Part shown: one piece after another, positions 54,671-63,322 of the stretch | Numbering within the stretch: the stretch's first letter is position 1 | Layout: each line of letters starts with the position of its first letter | Source: Paracoccus litorisediminis | Lineage (GTDB): Bacteria; Pseudomonadota; Alphaproteobacteria; Rhodobacterales; Rhodobacteraceae | Direction of reading: 5' to 3' | Assembly: GCF_009711205.1 (NCBI RefSeq) | Contig: NZ_WMIG01000006.1 | Coordinates: 124,001 to 188,000 of the forward strand | Length of the DNA: 64,000 nt | Position numbers and translations under genes: made by a program | Notes under the pieces: generated by a model | The model's database searches: none | The model's input: only the letters and a program-made list of their open reading frames with translations | What the model was told of the DNA's origin: nothing

Positions 54671-55783
54671 ATGAGTAGCTCCCCTGTTTTCGTAACCCGA
54701 CCCGTTCTGCCTTCCCTCACTGACATCATGCCTTTCCTTGAAAGGATATGGACCAGCCGGGTTCTGTCTAACAACGGACCGCTCTTGCAGCAGTTCGAGG
54801 CAGATCTGGCGCGGTATCTGGGGGTAGAGTTCCTGAGCATCGTCTGCAACGCCTCGCTGGGGTTGGTGCTGGCGTTGCGTCATTACGGCATTACCGGCGA
54901 AGTGATCACCTCGCCGTTTTCCTTTGTCGCCACCAGTCATGCCATCCGCTGGGCCGGGGCCGAACCGGTCTTTGCCGATATCGACCCGCATACGCTGAAT
55001 CTTGATCCGGCGGCGGTCGAGGCAAGTATCACCCCGCGAACGCAGGCGATCATGGCCGTGCATTGTTACGGCATCCCCTGCGATACCGAGGGGCTGGCCG
55101 CCGTCGCGCGCCGTCACGGGCTGAGGCTGATCTACGACGCCGCCCATGCCTTTGGCGTGCGCAAGAACGGACATCCGCTGGTGGCCGAGGGCGATCTTTC
55201 GGTTCTGAGTTTCCACGCAACCAAGGTCTTCAACAGTTTCGAGGGCGGGGCGATCGTTTCCCCGGACCGGGAAACCAAGCTGGCACTGGACCGGCTGGCG
55301 AATTACGGGATCGTCGATGAGGTCACGGTCTCGGAAATCGGGCTGAACACCAAGATGAGCGAGCTGCATGCCGCCGTCGGGCTGGCCCTGCTGCCCCGCA
55401 TCGACGAAATCATCGACGCTCGCGATCATCTGGCCAACCGCTACTGGCAGGCGTTGTCGCAGGTCCCGGGGCTGCATTGCCTGTGCCCGCCCGGCCAGCC
55501 GGGTCAGAACTCCTACATGTTCCCGATCCGGGTCGGCCCCGAATACCCGATGAGTCGTGACGCGCTGCACGCCAGGTTGAAAGAGGATGGGATCTTTGCC
55601 CGGCGCTACTTCCACCCGCTGATCTCGGATCTGCCGATGTATCGCGACCTGCCCTCGGCCGCGCCCGAGAATCTGCCCAATGCGCGCCCCGCCGGTGAGC
55701 AGATCCTGTGCCTGCCTTTGTATCCGGACCTGCCGGAAGCAGATCAGGACCGCGTGATCGGGATCGTCAGTCAGCCATGCTGA
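54671..55783 (+). CDS. DegT/DnrJ/EryC1-family sugar aminotransferase
   Basis: 370 residues from ATG 54671 (GAGG nine nt upstream). PLP-dependent fold type I, with the PLP lysine in SFHATKVFNSFEGGAI near 180, DAAHAFG near 157 (PLP Asp) and TKMSELHAAVGLALL near 223. It would put an amino group on an NDP-keto-sugar for a surface polysaccharide. Its 3' end overlaps the next gene by 7 nt. The upstream 139 nt include an AT-rich stretch that probably holds the promoter of the three-gene glycan operon. Confidence 0.88.
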   Translation: MSSSPVFVTRPVLPSLTDIMPFLERIWTSRVLSNNGPLLQQFEADLARYLGVEFLSIVCNASLGLVLALRHYGITGEVITSPFSFVATSHAIRWAGAEPVFADIDPHTLNLDPAAVEASITPRTQAIMAVHCYGIPCDTEGLAAVARRHGLRLIYDAAHAFGVRKNGHPLVAEGDLSVLSFHATKVFNSFEGGAIVSPDRETKLALDRLANYGIVDEVTVSEIGLNTKMSELHAAVGLALLPRIDEIIDARDHLANRYWQALSQVPGLHCLCPPGQPGQNSYMFPIRVGPEYPMSRDALHARLKEDGIFARRYFHPLISDLPMYRDLPSAAPENLPNARPAGEQILCLPLYPDLPEADQDRVIGIVSQPC

Positions 55784-56829
55784 ATTCAGCCCTGATTTCG
55801 CGGAATCTCGCGCGGCTATTGCGACGGGGGCCGACAGACCTGTCCAGCTTCGCCATTGAGCGTCGCGAACTTTGCCCGGCCGAAGAGGTGACCCGCCCCC
55901 CGGCCCTTCATCCTGATGGCGCGATGGACCGGATCATCGCCCTATCCCCCTGGCGCGACTGGGAGGTTGAGCGCGGGTTGATCGCCGGAACCCCGATCCT
56001 GCACGCCCCAACCGAGGCCCTGATCCTGCCGGATGTGGTTCTGGCCGGGGCCTATCTGTATCGCGGCGGTGCCAAGGAACGCATCGGCCATGGCGAGGCC
56101 CGGATGCTGGACCCCGACCTGCCGCCCAGTCAGACGATACCCGAAGCGTGTCTGGTCTCGGGCTGGACGGGTGCGGATTTCTTCGGGAATTTCATGCAGG
56201 ACAGCCTGCCGCTTGAAATGATCCCCGGCGACGACGCGCCCCGGATCGCAGCACCGACCAAGCCCTATTCCCATGCATCCGGCTACCGCGTGCTGCTGGA
56301 CCTGCCCGAGCCGCCAATGCCGCGCCATGCCAGAATCGGACGGCTGACGATCTATCGCGACTTCTCACAAAACAGCTTCAAGCTGGCGCGCTACCGGCAG
56401 TTACGCGCCCGCTTGCGCAGCGCAATCGGCACGTTTCCATCGCCGAAGGGCATCTTCATCCGGCGCGGCAGCACGCAGGGCGAGCCGCGCTGGCTGAAGA
56501 ACGAAGAACAGCTTGAGGAAATGCTGGGCAAACTGCGGTTTGACATCATCGACCCGGACCAGATGCAGGCCGATACGATTGCCCGGATCGCGCTGGATGC
56601 ACCCGTTGTCGTCTCGGTCGAGGGCAGCCATCTGGGCCATGCTCTCTATGCATTGGCCGATGGCGGCGCCTTCCTTGTCATTCAACCTCCCAACCGTTTC
56701 GCCATGCCCTACAAAGAGGTCGCGGACTGTCTGGGCATGCGTTTCGGATTTGTGGTCGGTCATCCCGATCACGGCGGATTTAACGTTGATTTAAAGGAAA
56801 TCCATTACATGCTGGAGCGTCTTGCATGA
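55777..56829 (+). CDS. Glycosyltransferase family 61 (DUF563) protein
   Basis: 350 residues. GT61 signatures are FFGNFMQDSLPLEMI near 145, LTIYRDFSQNS, KGIFIRRGS, VEGSHLGHALYALADGGAFLVI near 290 and the closing region. This family adds sugars in capsule, cell-wall or lipid-linked glycans. Start ATG 55777 lies inside the aminotransferase. Its end overlaps the GT4 start by 4 nt (ATGA), so three glycan genes are translated as a unit. Confidence 0.82.
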   Translation: MLNSALISRNLARLLRRGPTDLSSFAIERRELCPAEEVTRPPALHPDGAMDRIIALSPWRDWEVERGLIAGTPILHAPTEALILPDVVLAGAYLYRGGAKERIGHGEARMLDPDLPPSQTIPEACLVSGWTGADFFGNFMQDSLPLEMIPGDDAPRIAAPTKPYSHASGYRVLLDLPEPPMPRHARIGRLTIYRDFSQNSFKLARYRQLRARLRSAIGTFPSPKGIFIRRGSTQGEPRWLKNEEQLEEMLGKLRFDIIDPDQMQADTIARIALDAPVVVSVEGSHLGHALYALADGGAFLVIQPPNRFAMPYKEVADCLGMRFGFVVGHPDHGGFNVDLKEIHYMLERLA

Positions 56830-58073
56830 GAGGTGACAATATCGAAGGTCCGAACGAACTGATCCTGCTGCCATCGCTTTCCGCGTATCGTGGACCTCGA
56901 GGCGGGCTGGTCCTGACCAGGAAATACATGGAAGGCGCGGCCCAATATGCCCGGAACTGGCCCGGCCCGGTGACCAGCCTTGTCCGTTTGGACCCGCAGC
57001 CCACCACCGACATGGACCATCAGGAATACCTGCCGGGCGAGGATGAGACCGGGCTGGAACTGCGCCCCGAGGTCGGCCCCGAATTGGCCCAACGACTGTC
57101 GAGTGCCGCGCAAGTCGTGGGCTTCCTGTCCCGCGACGACGCTCCGATGCTGGAGCTTTGCCAAAGCATCGGGCTGCCGATGGTCTTTGTATCCGAATAT
57201 TCCCCCCGCACCGAGAGGCAAATTCTTGCTTCGGAGCAGTTGCACCCGTTGAGGCGCCTGCGTCGCCACGTCTGGCTGTGGCGCAGCGAGCGTATCCGCC
57301 GCGACATGCTGCGTCGCGCCGCCGGTCTGCAATGCAGCGGCACGCCAACCTTTGAAAATTATAAGGGTCTGTGCGCTGACACCCACCTGTTCTTCGACAA
57401 CCGTGTGCGGGCCGCCGAGGTGATCTCGGATGCGGCCATGCAGGCCAAGCTGACGCGCCTGCAGGCGGGTGAACCGCTGCGACTGGTCTTTGGCGGGCGC
57501 TTCGTGCCGATGAAGGGGGTAATGGAACTGCCCCGCGTCGCATCAGAACTGCGCCGCATGAACGTGCCCTTCATTTTTGACATCTGCGGTTCGGGTCCGC
57601 AGGAGGCCGAGCTTCGGGCCAGTATCCAGGCCAATGGCCTGCAGGACGTCATGATCCTGCGTGGGGTGTTGGATTTCCAGACCGGCTGGGTTCCCTTCCT
57701 GCGCGACACCTCGGACATATTTGTCTGCTGCCACACGCAGGGCGACCCATCCTGCACCTATCCCGAGGTGATGTCCTGTGGCGTCCCCATCGCGGGCTAT
57801 GCCAATGACGCCTTCCGGGGCATTGTCGAAACCTCGGGTTCGGGCTGGCAGGTGCCAATCTTTGACGCGCCCGCGCTGGCGCGACGCATTGCCGAATTGC
57901 ACCGCGATCGCGCGCAGATCGCCGAGGCCGCCCTGCGCGCCCGCGATTTCGCCCGCCAGCATGTGTTCGAAACGACATTCGCCGCCCGTACCGCGCATTT
58001 CATCCGCACCAGCCGTCTGCCCGAGGGCCTGAAGCCCGGCCCGCATGCGGCGCATGTCCATGACCGGACCTGA
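56826..58073 (+). CDS. Glycosyltransferase family 4 (group 1)
   Basis: 415 residues. C-terminal GT-B features: RLVFGGRFVPMKGVMELPRVA near 220-240 (donor-binding), CGSGPQEAELRA near 250, and the HTQGDPSCTYPEVMSCGVPI acidic motif near 300-320. N-terminal half is divergent. It would transfer a sugar from an NDP donor to a growing glycan. Final gene of the aminotransferase-GT61-GT4 operon; a 181-nt region follows with no gene and no clear terminator. Confidence 0.84.
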   Translation: MRGDNIEGPNELILLPSLSAYRGPRGGLVLTRKYMEGAAQYARNWPGPVTSLVRLDPQPTTDMDHQEYLPGEDETGLELRPEVGPELAQRLSSAAQVVGFLSRDDAPMLELCQSIGLPMVFVSEYSPRTERQILASEQLHPLRRLRRHVWLWRSERIRRDMLRRAAGLQCSGTPTFENYKGLCADTHLFFDNRVRAAEVISDAAMQAKLTRLQAGEPLRLVFGGRFVPMKGVMELPRVASELRRMNVPFIFDICGSGPQEAELRASIQANGLQDVMILRGVLDFQTGWVPFLRDTSDIFVCCHTQGDPSCTYPEVMSCGVPIAGYANDAFRGIVETSGSGWQVPIFDAPALARRIAELHRDRAQIAEAALRARDFARQHVFETTFAARTAHFIRTSRLPEGLKPGPHAAHVHDRT

Positions 58074-58254
58074 CCGTCCGGCATGATCGCGGCGGACACG
58101 GGTGAAAGGCATTACACAGTGGCTGGAGAAGGTCACGGATCGGGAATATCTCGGCTAAGCCGGTGTCGGGGCCTTGACGCCTGCGGCGATACCGGACGCA
58201 ATGCCGCATCCGCAGGGGCCTTGCCCCCGCGAGGCAAAGCAGGACGGAACCGAC

Positions 58255-58956
58255 GTGACCCAGACATTCGCCTTTGATCCGGCCCCGGTGCCGACCCTTC
58301 CCATTGCGGGCAGTGACCAGCTGTTTCCCGTCCGTCGCATCTATTGCGTCGGACGCAATTTCGCCGAACACGCGATCGAGATGGGCCACGATCCCGACAA
58401 GGAGCCGCCCTTCTTCTTTCAGAAGAACCCGGATGCCATCGTCCCGCCGGGCGGAGATTTCCCCTACCCCACCCAATCCTCGGACGTGCATCACGAGGTC
58501 GAGCTGGTCGTCGCGCTGAAATCCGGCGGCACCGATATCGCACTGGAACAGGCGCTGGATTGCGTCTTTGGCTACGGCGTCGGTCTGGACATGACCCGGC
58601 GCGACCTGCAGGCCGTCGCCAAAAAAATGGGCCGCCCCTGGGAAATCGCCAAATCTTTCGAGGCCTCGGCCCCCTGCGGCGCCATCCAACCGATCGCGCA
58701 GGTCGGCCACCCGGCGAAAGGCGCGCTTGTCGCCAAGGTGAACGGCGAATTGCGCCAGCAGGGCGACCTTGACCAGATGATCTGGAAAGTGCCCGAGATG
58801 ATCGCCTATCTGTCGCGATTCTTCGAACTTCGTGCGGGCGACCTGATCATGGCCGGGACCCCTGCCGGGGTCGGCGCGGTGATTCCCGGCGACCGTATCA
58901 CCGCCGCAATCGAGGGCGTTGGCGAAATCACCGTGACTGTGGTTGCCCAACGCTAA
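58255..58956 (+). CDS. Fumarylacetoacetate hydrolase-family protein (fumarylpyruvate hydrolase-like)
   Basis: 233 residues from GTG 58255, with AGGACGGA just upstream. FAH signature: RIYCVGRNFAEHAIEMG near 25-41, VHHEVELVVAL near 80-90 with the metal Glu, GYGVGLDMTRRDLQ and IMAGTPAGVGAV near 200. FAH-family enzymes hydrolyse C-C bonds of 2,4-dioxo acids such as fumarylpyruvate; other members are oxaloacetate decarboxylases or isomerases. No gentisate or aromatic genes flank it, so the substrate is open. Confidence 0.82.
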   Translation: MTQTFAFDPAPVPTLPIAGSDQLFPVRRIYCVGRNFAEHAIEMGHDPDKEPPFFFQKNPDAIVPPGGDFPYPTQSSDVHHEVELVVALKSGGTDIALEQALDCVFGYGVGLDMTRRDLQAVAKKMGRPWEIAKSFEASAPCGAIQPIAQVGHPAKGALVAKVNGELRQQGDLDQMIWKVPEMIAYLSRFFELRAGDLIMAGTPAGVGAVIPGDRITAAIEGVGEITVTVVAQR

Positions 58957-58975
58957 TACCCGGCGAAACCCTTGA

Positions 58976-58999
58976 CGAAAGGGGATTCCTCCCCTTTCG
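58976..58999 (+). terminator. Hairpin after the FAH-family gene
   Basis: 10-bp stem CGAAAGGGGA-TTCC-TCCCCTTTCG, 20 nt after the FAH stop, no T-run. The GGATTCCTCC core is the same as the hairpin at 15182. Confidence 0.6.
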
Positions 59000-59107
59000 A
59001 AACCCGGAATAGTTGCATGCAAGTTTTATCACGATTTATCCGATAGACTATTTGTATCGACTGTGGGATAACATTCTCCAGCCCTGCAAGTTTCGAGGTT
59101 TGAGCAG

Positions 59108-59581
59108 ATGTTGGACCTGGACCTGATTGACCGCAAAATCGTCGCCGAGTTGATGCGCGACGCCAGCATGCCGATCTCGCAGATCGCAGAGAAGGTCGGC
59201 CTGTCCCAGACCCCGTGCTGGAAACGCATCCAGAAGCTGGAAACGAATGGCGTGCTGACCGGACGCGTCGCCATGGCCAATCCCGCCCATCTGGGTTTCG
59301 ACACCATCGTCTTCATCGAAATCGAGGCCCCCGATCACAGCGCCGAATGGCGCGAGCAGTTCGGCCGTGTGGTGCAGACCATGCCCGAGATCATGGAGGC
59401 GCATCGCATGGCGGGTGAAATGGACTACCTGCTGCGGGTGGCGGTGCCGAACATGGCGGCGTTTGATTCCTTCTACAAACGCCTGACCGAGGCGCTGCCG
59501 ATCAAAAGCGTGACCTCGCATTTCTCGTTGGAACGCATCCGCTTCACCACGGCCTATCCGGTGGACACCCGGCATCGGTAG
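59108..59581 (+). CDS. Lrp/AsnC-family transcription regulator
   Basis: 157 residues. Helix-turn-helix near 20-45 (MPISQIAEKVGLSQTPCWKRIQKLE) and an RAM ligand domain with RMAGEMDYLLRVAVPNMAAF near 98-117. Proteins of this type sense amino acids and form octamers. Its target is not evident; it is followed by a convergent SDR gene 6 nt away, and the AT-rich 70 nt upstream may carry an autoregulatory site. Confidence 0.87.
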   Translation: MLDLDLIDRKIVAELMRDASMPISQIAEKVGLSQTPCWKRIQKLETNGVLTGRVAMANPAHLGFDTIVFIEIEAPDHSAEWREQFGRVVQTMPEIMEAHRMAGEMDYLLRVAVPNMAAFDSFYKRLTEALPIKSVTSHFSLERIRFTTAYPVDTRHR

Positions 59582-59587
59582 GGGTGG

Positions 59588-60445
59588 TCAGATTATCGGC
59601 ATCCCGCCGGTGACGGCAATGGTCGCGCCCGAGACATAGCTGGACATCGGCTCGGCCAGCATCACATAGGCCGAGGCCAGTTCAACCGGCTGTGCCGGGC
59701 GCTGCATCGGGTAGTTCTCGCCAAAGCGCGCCACGTCCCTGTGCGACATGCTGGCCGGGATCAGCGGCGTCCAGACCGGTCCGGGCGCAACCACATTGGC
59801 ACGGATACCCTTGTCGGCCAGCATCTGCGCCAGTCCGATGGTGAAATTCTGGATCGCGCCCTTGGTCACCGCATAGGCAAGCAGCGTCGGATTGGGCTTG
59901 TCGGCGTTGATCGAGGCGGTGTTGATGATCGCACTGCCCGGCGGCATATGGGGGATGGCCGCCTTGACCAGATGGAATACGGCGTCGATGTTCACGGCAA
60001 AGGTTTTCCGCCATTCCGCGTCGGGAATATCCTCGATCCGGTCGAATTTCATCTGATGAGCGGCGTTGTTGACCAGAACGTCGATCCGGCCAAAGCGCGC
60101 GACGGTGCGCGCCACCACGTCGCGGCAATGATCGGCATCGGCAAGGTCTCCGGGCAACAGCGCGCAATCGCGACCCGCTTTTTCAACAAGGCGCGCCGTA
60201 TCGCGGGCATCCCATGATTCATTGAGGAAGGACAGCGCCACGTCCGCCCCTTCGCGAGCATAGGCGATGGCTACGGCACGCCCGATGCCGCTGTCTCCGC
60301 CGGTGATCAGGGCCACCTTGCCTCGCAATCGGCCATTGCCCTGCCACGTCGTTTCACCATGATCCGGGCGCGGTTCCATCACCCGAAATGTTCCGGGCAG
60401 GTCCTGAGTCTGTTCGGGAAACGGAGGCTTGGGATAATCCATCAT
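59588..60445 (-). CDS. YghA-like SDR oxidoreductase (stress-linked)
   Basis: 285 residues from ATG 60445 (GAGGA eight nt upstream; other ATGs at 60442 and 60460). A 40-residue N-terminal extension with YPKPPFPEQTQDLPG...MEPRPDHGE is the YghA-type hallmark, then TGGDSGIG (near 49) and YAVTK catalytic motif. Such enzymes reduce carbonyls and are often in the general stress regulon. It is last in a leftward set of three, 181 nt after DUF3008. Confidence 0.86.
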   Translation of the reverse strand: MMDYPKPPFPEQTQDLPGTFRVMEPRPDHGETTWQGNGRLRGKVALITGGDSGIGRAVAIAYAREGADVALSFLNESWDARDTARLVEKAGRDCALLPGDLADADHCRDVVARTVARFGRIDVLVNNAAHQMKFDRIEDIPDAEWRKTFAVNIDAVFHLVKAAIPHMPPGSAIINTASINADKPNPTLLAYAVTKGAIQNFTIGLAQMLADKGIRANVVAPGPVWTPLIPASMSHRDVARFGENYPMQRPAQPVELASAYVMLAEPMSSYVSGATIAVTGGMPII

Positions 60446-60626
60446 CCTGATTTTCCTCATGTCTCTGGCGGACTGCGCGCCGCTGTCACGACTTGTATGG
60501 AATGGCGTAAACGAAACTTGCTTTCCGCGCCGATGTTCCCGATCCGGCGGACAATCGGCGAAACCCTGCGAATTCTGCGGGCTGCGAAGGGCCAGGAACC
60601 GCGCATTCGCGGCCTTGTCCGGACCG

Positions 60627-60812
60627 CTATTTTCGGACGTGTTCGGGCTTGCCCTTGTGTTTTGTCGCGGCAAATTCCTCCAGCTGCGCCTCGGTCATCG
60701 ACTGGAACATTTCCTTCGAGGCGCCGCGAAGCGACGTTTTCGTTGTCTCGCCGCGTTTCGCCGACAGGGCCGCGCCTGCGGCCTTTTGCTGCGCCTTGGA
60801 TTTGGCCGGCAT
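60627..60812 (-). CDS. DUF3008-family small basic protein
   Basis: 61 residues, AGGAGG six nt upstream. The sequence MPAKSKAQQKAAGAALSAKR and the ending KHKGKPEHVRK are characteristic of DUF3008, a small lysine-rich, likely disordered protein seen in stress regulons of alphaproteobacteria. Function unknown. Downstream of the PRC-barrel gene. Confidence 0.85.
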   Translation of the reverse strand: MPAKSKAQQKAAGAALSAKRGETTKTSLRGASKEMFQSMTEAQLEEFAATKHKGKPEHVRK

Positions 60813-60871
60813 GTTGCGTCCTCCTTGTATCGTGCGGCGGCGCGGGTGGCCCCGCGCCGCGCCGCATCCGA

Positions 60872-61168
60872 TCAGTGACGGTACACAGGCATCTCTTTCA
60901 GCTCGCGCTTGTTGTAGCGCGTCACGGCATGGACGTGGCCATCATCGTCGCGCATGAAGTCCAGATCCCGCATCGAAACCGCAACCGGCCTTGTGCCGAA
61001 ACCAAGGATGCCACCGACATCCACGATGGCCAGCGCATCGGCCCCGCTGCCATGCAGATGCGACACGATGCCGACCCTTTCCTCTTCTGGACCAAGGACT
61101 GTGGCCCCGCCCAGAATTGCTTCGGTCAATTCATCCACCTTCAGCCGCTCGTGCATCGCGTGGTCCAT
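60872..61168 (-). CDS. PRC-barrel domain protein
   Basis: 98 residues from ATG 61168, with AGGAGG upstream; ATG 61156 is an alternative. The central [25 protein letters not shown] is a single PRC-barrel beta fold. Such proteins bind RNA or act in stress tolerance and membrane anchoring; role unknown. It is first in the leftward stress set and has a consensus EcfG promoter 37 nt upstream of its ATG. Confidence 0.75.
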   Translation of the reverse strand: MDHAMHERLKVDELTEAILGGATVLGPEEERVGIVSHLHGSGADALAIVDVGGILGFGTRPVAVSMRDLDFMRDDDGHVHAVTRYNKRELKEMPVYRH

Positions 61169-61204
61169 TTTCAGGTCCTCCTGACTGGTTTCACCTGTCT
61201 TCCC

Positions 61205-61229
61205 AACGTCCCCCGGCAGGTCATGTTCC
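61205..61229 (-). promoter_or_regulatory. Consensus EcfG general-stress promoter of the PRC-barrel gene
   Basis: On the leftward strand GGAAC (61229-61225) and CGTT (61208-61205) separated by exactly 16 nt, the full alphaproteobacterial EcfG (general stress sigma factor) pattern GGAAC-N16/17-CGTT. The -10 is 36 nt from the start codon, giving a normal short 5' UTR. Confidence 0.75.
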
Positions 61230-61262
61230 GACAGTTCAAGGCCACGTGAACAGCGGCCCAAA

Positions 61263-61288
61263 GGAACGAACGTCGGTGCTGCGGCCTT
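61263..61288 (+). promoter_or_regulatory. Weak EcfG-like promoter of the carboxylate-amine ligase
   Basis: GGAAC at 61263 and CCTT at 61285 with 17 nt between, one mismatch to the consensus -10, 30 nt before the ligase ATG. The same GGAAC-N17-CCTT form is found before otsB. Confidence 0.3.
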
Positions 61289-61317
61289 TTCCTAAGGCCC
61301 AAGCAGGAGATTGCGCG

Positions 61318-62451
61318 ATGACCGAAGAGCCCGCCTTTACCCTTGGCATTGAGGAGGAATACCTGCTGGTCGATGCGGAATCCGGCCAGTTGACCGATGC
61401 GCCTGACGCGCTGATGGCCGCCTGCAAGGCCGAGCTGCACGATCAGGTCAGCCCGGAATTCCTGCGCTGCCAGATCGAGGTTGGAACGCCGGTCGCCAAC
61501 GATATCACCGAGGCACGTGCGCATCTTGGCCGACTGCGCAGCACCATCGCGCGACAGGCACGGGAATTCGGATTGGCCCCGATTTCGGCCGCCTGTCACC
61601 CGCAGGCCGATTGGCGTGATCAGGACCATACCGACAAGGAACGCTACAACCGCCTGTCGCAGGAAATGCGCGGCATGGCGCGGCGGATGCTGATCTGCGG
61701 CATGCATGTCCATGTGGGTATCGAGGACCGGGCGCAGCGCATCGACCTGATGAACCAGTTCAGGTATTTCCTGCCGCATCTGTTGGCGCTGTCGGCCTCC
61801 AGCCCGTTCTGGCAGGGCGACGATACCGGGCTTGCCTCTTATCGGACGACGGTTTTTTCCGGCTATCCGCGCACCGGACTGCCGCCCGATATCGTGGATT
61901 GGAACGCCTTTGAACGCGCGACCGCGGTGTTGGAGGATCTGGGCATCATCAGGGACAGCAGCGAGATCTGGTGGGACCTGCGCCCTTCGGCCCGCTTCCC
62001 GACGCTGGAGACGCGGGTCTGCGACGCCTGTCCGCGCCTGTCGGACACGATCACGCTTGCCGCACTGATCCAATCGACGCTGCGCATGCTGTGGCGACTG
62101 TCACAGCGCAACATGCGCTGGCGGCAATATGACAACTTCCTGATCGGCGAAAACCGCTGGCGGGCATTGCGCCACGGGCTGGGACAAGGGCTGATCGACT
62201 TCGGCGGCGGCGACATCAAGCCACACGCCCAGATTGCCGAGGAATGGTTGGCACTGATCGCCGAAGATGCCGACCATCTTGGCAGCCAACCCAGCGTCGC
62301 TCGCTTGCGTGATATCAATGCGCAGGGCAATTCCGCCGACCGCCAGCGTGCCGTCTTTGCTGCTGCCACCTCCGCCGGGGCCAGTCGCGACGAAGCCCAT
62401 CGCGCCGTGGTCATGCACCTGATCCGCGAGTTCAGCGAGGGGCTGGACTAG
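61318..62451 (+). CDS. Carboxylate-amine ligase, glutamate-cysteine ligase family 2 (YbdK)
   Basis: 377 residues, CAGGAG upstream. [12 protein letters not shown] at the start, [18 protein letters not shown] near 118-135 and [22 protein letters not shown] near 218-240 are the YbdK/EgtA-type motifs. It joins a carboxyl group to an amine with ATP, possibly gamma-glutamylcysteine or another glutamyl amide; the true product is unknown. Divergent from the stress set. Its TAG stop and the opposing DeoR stop share the palindrome CTAG (62448-62451). Confidence 0.87.
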   Translation: MTEEPAFTLGIEEEYLLVDAESGQLTDAPDALMAACKAELHDQVSPEFLRCQIEVGTPVANDITEARAHLGRLRSTIARQAREFGLAPISAACHPQADWRDQDHTDKERYNRLSQEMRGMARRMLICGMHVHVGIEDRAQRIDLMNQFRYFLPHLLALSASSPFWQGDDTGLASYRTTVFSGYPRTGLPPDIVDWNAFERATAVLEDLGIIRDSSEIWWDLRPSARFPTLETRVCDACPRLSDTITLAALIQSTLRMLWRLSQRNMRWRQYDNFLIGENRWRALRHGLGQGLIDFGGGDIKPHAQIAEEWLALIAEDADHLGSQPSVARLRDINAQGNSADRQRAVFAAATSAGASRDEAHRAVVMHLIREFSEGLD

Positions 62452-63221
62452 CGCGCGATCAGCAACTCAATCCCGCGCGCCTTGAATTCCTTGGCATCGG
62501 CATCCGAAATCCCGTCATCCGTGATGAACGAGTGGATCACCTCAAGCGAGCCAAGCCGGGTGAACGAGCTTTTGTTGATCTTGGTGCTGTCGGCGACCAG
62601 ATACACGCGCGAAGCGGCGCGGATCATGGCCTCTTTCAATTGCAGATCGGCAAAGCTGGGATAGGTCAGCCCCGCATCCAATGCGACCCCGGCCGTGGCC
62701 AGAAACAGCTTGCCGGCGAAAATGTTGCGGAAATATTCGACCGACTTGTCGCCCGACAGCGACAGGGTCGGGGCTTTGAATTGCCCGCCGGGCATATGCA
62801 CCTCAAAGCCCGGAACCGCCCCCATGATCAGCGCGATGTTCAGCGCATTGGTAATGACGGTCAGGTTGCGGCGATGAACCAGCCGGGTCGCCACCTCGGT
62901 CGTGGTCGTGCCCGCATCAAGGATCAGCGTCTCGCCATCCTCGACCAGACTGGCCGCCAGCGCGCCGATGCGGCGCTTCTTGTCCATGTTTTCCTGATGA
63001 TGCAGGACCAGACTTTCGACCTGCTTCGGGGCCGAGTTCAGATAGGCGCCGCCATGTTCGCGGGTAATATGGCCTTCCGATTCCAGCCGCTCCAGATCCT
63101 GCCGGATGGTCGCCTCGGACACCTGGAACGCGGCAGCCAGTTCGCGCACGCGGGCCGCGCCTTCCTCCTGTATCCATTCAAGGATACGGCGGCGGCGTGG
63201 TTCGGACAGAAGCCCGATCAT
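62448..63221 (-). CDS. DeoR/GlpR-family transcription regulator
   Basis: 257 residues from ATG 63221; a GTG at 63254 (GGAG upstream) is also possible. Helix-turn-helix [19 protein letters not shown] near 30-48 and the DeoR sensor domain with [14 protein letters not shown] near 100-113 and [17 protein letters not shown] near 175-192. The ligand is a sugar phosphate. It probably controls the ribose-type ABC system that begins upstream of it, 101 nt away. Confidence 0.88.
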   Translation of the reverse strand: MIGLLSEPRRRRILEWIQEEGAARVRELAAAFQVSEATIRQDLERLESEGHITREHGGAYLNSAPKQVESLVLHHQENMDKKRRIGALAASLVEDGETLILDAGTTTTEVATRLVHRRNLTVITNALNIALIMGAVPGFEVHMPGGQFKAPTLSLSGDKSVEYFRNIFAGKLFLATAGVALDAGLTYPSFADLQLKEAMIRAASRVYLVADSTKINKSSFTRLGSLEVIHSFITDDGISDADAKEFKARGIELLIAR

Positions 63222-63322
63222 GGACTCGTCACGCGTGGGCTCGGGGTTTTGCGGCACGAGAGGCTCCGGCAGAAGGATGGTCGGGCGGGTCTTAGGCGAT
63301 CCCCGCCCGATTGGCAAAGCAG

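Noticed and set aside
54572..55615. A 347-residue leftward frame opposite the aminotransferase
   Set aside because: Basic low-complexity composition and no domain; the + strand frame has a complete PLP-enzyme signature.
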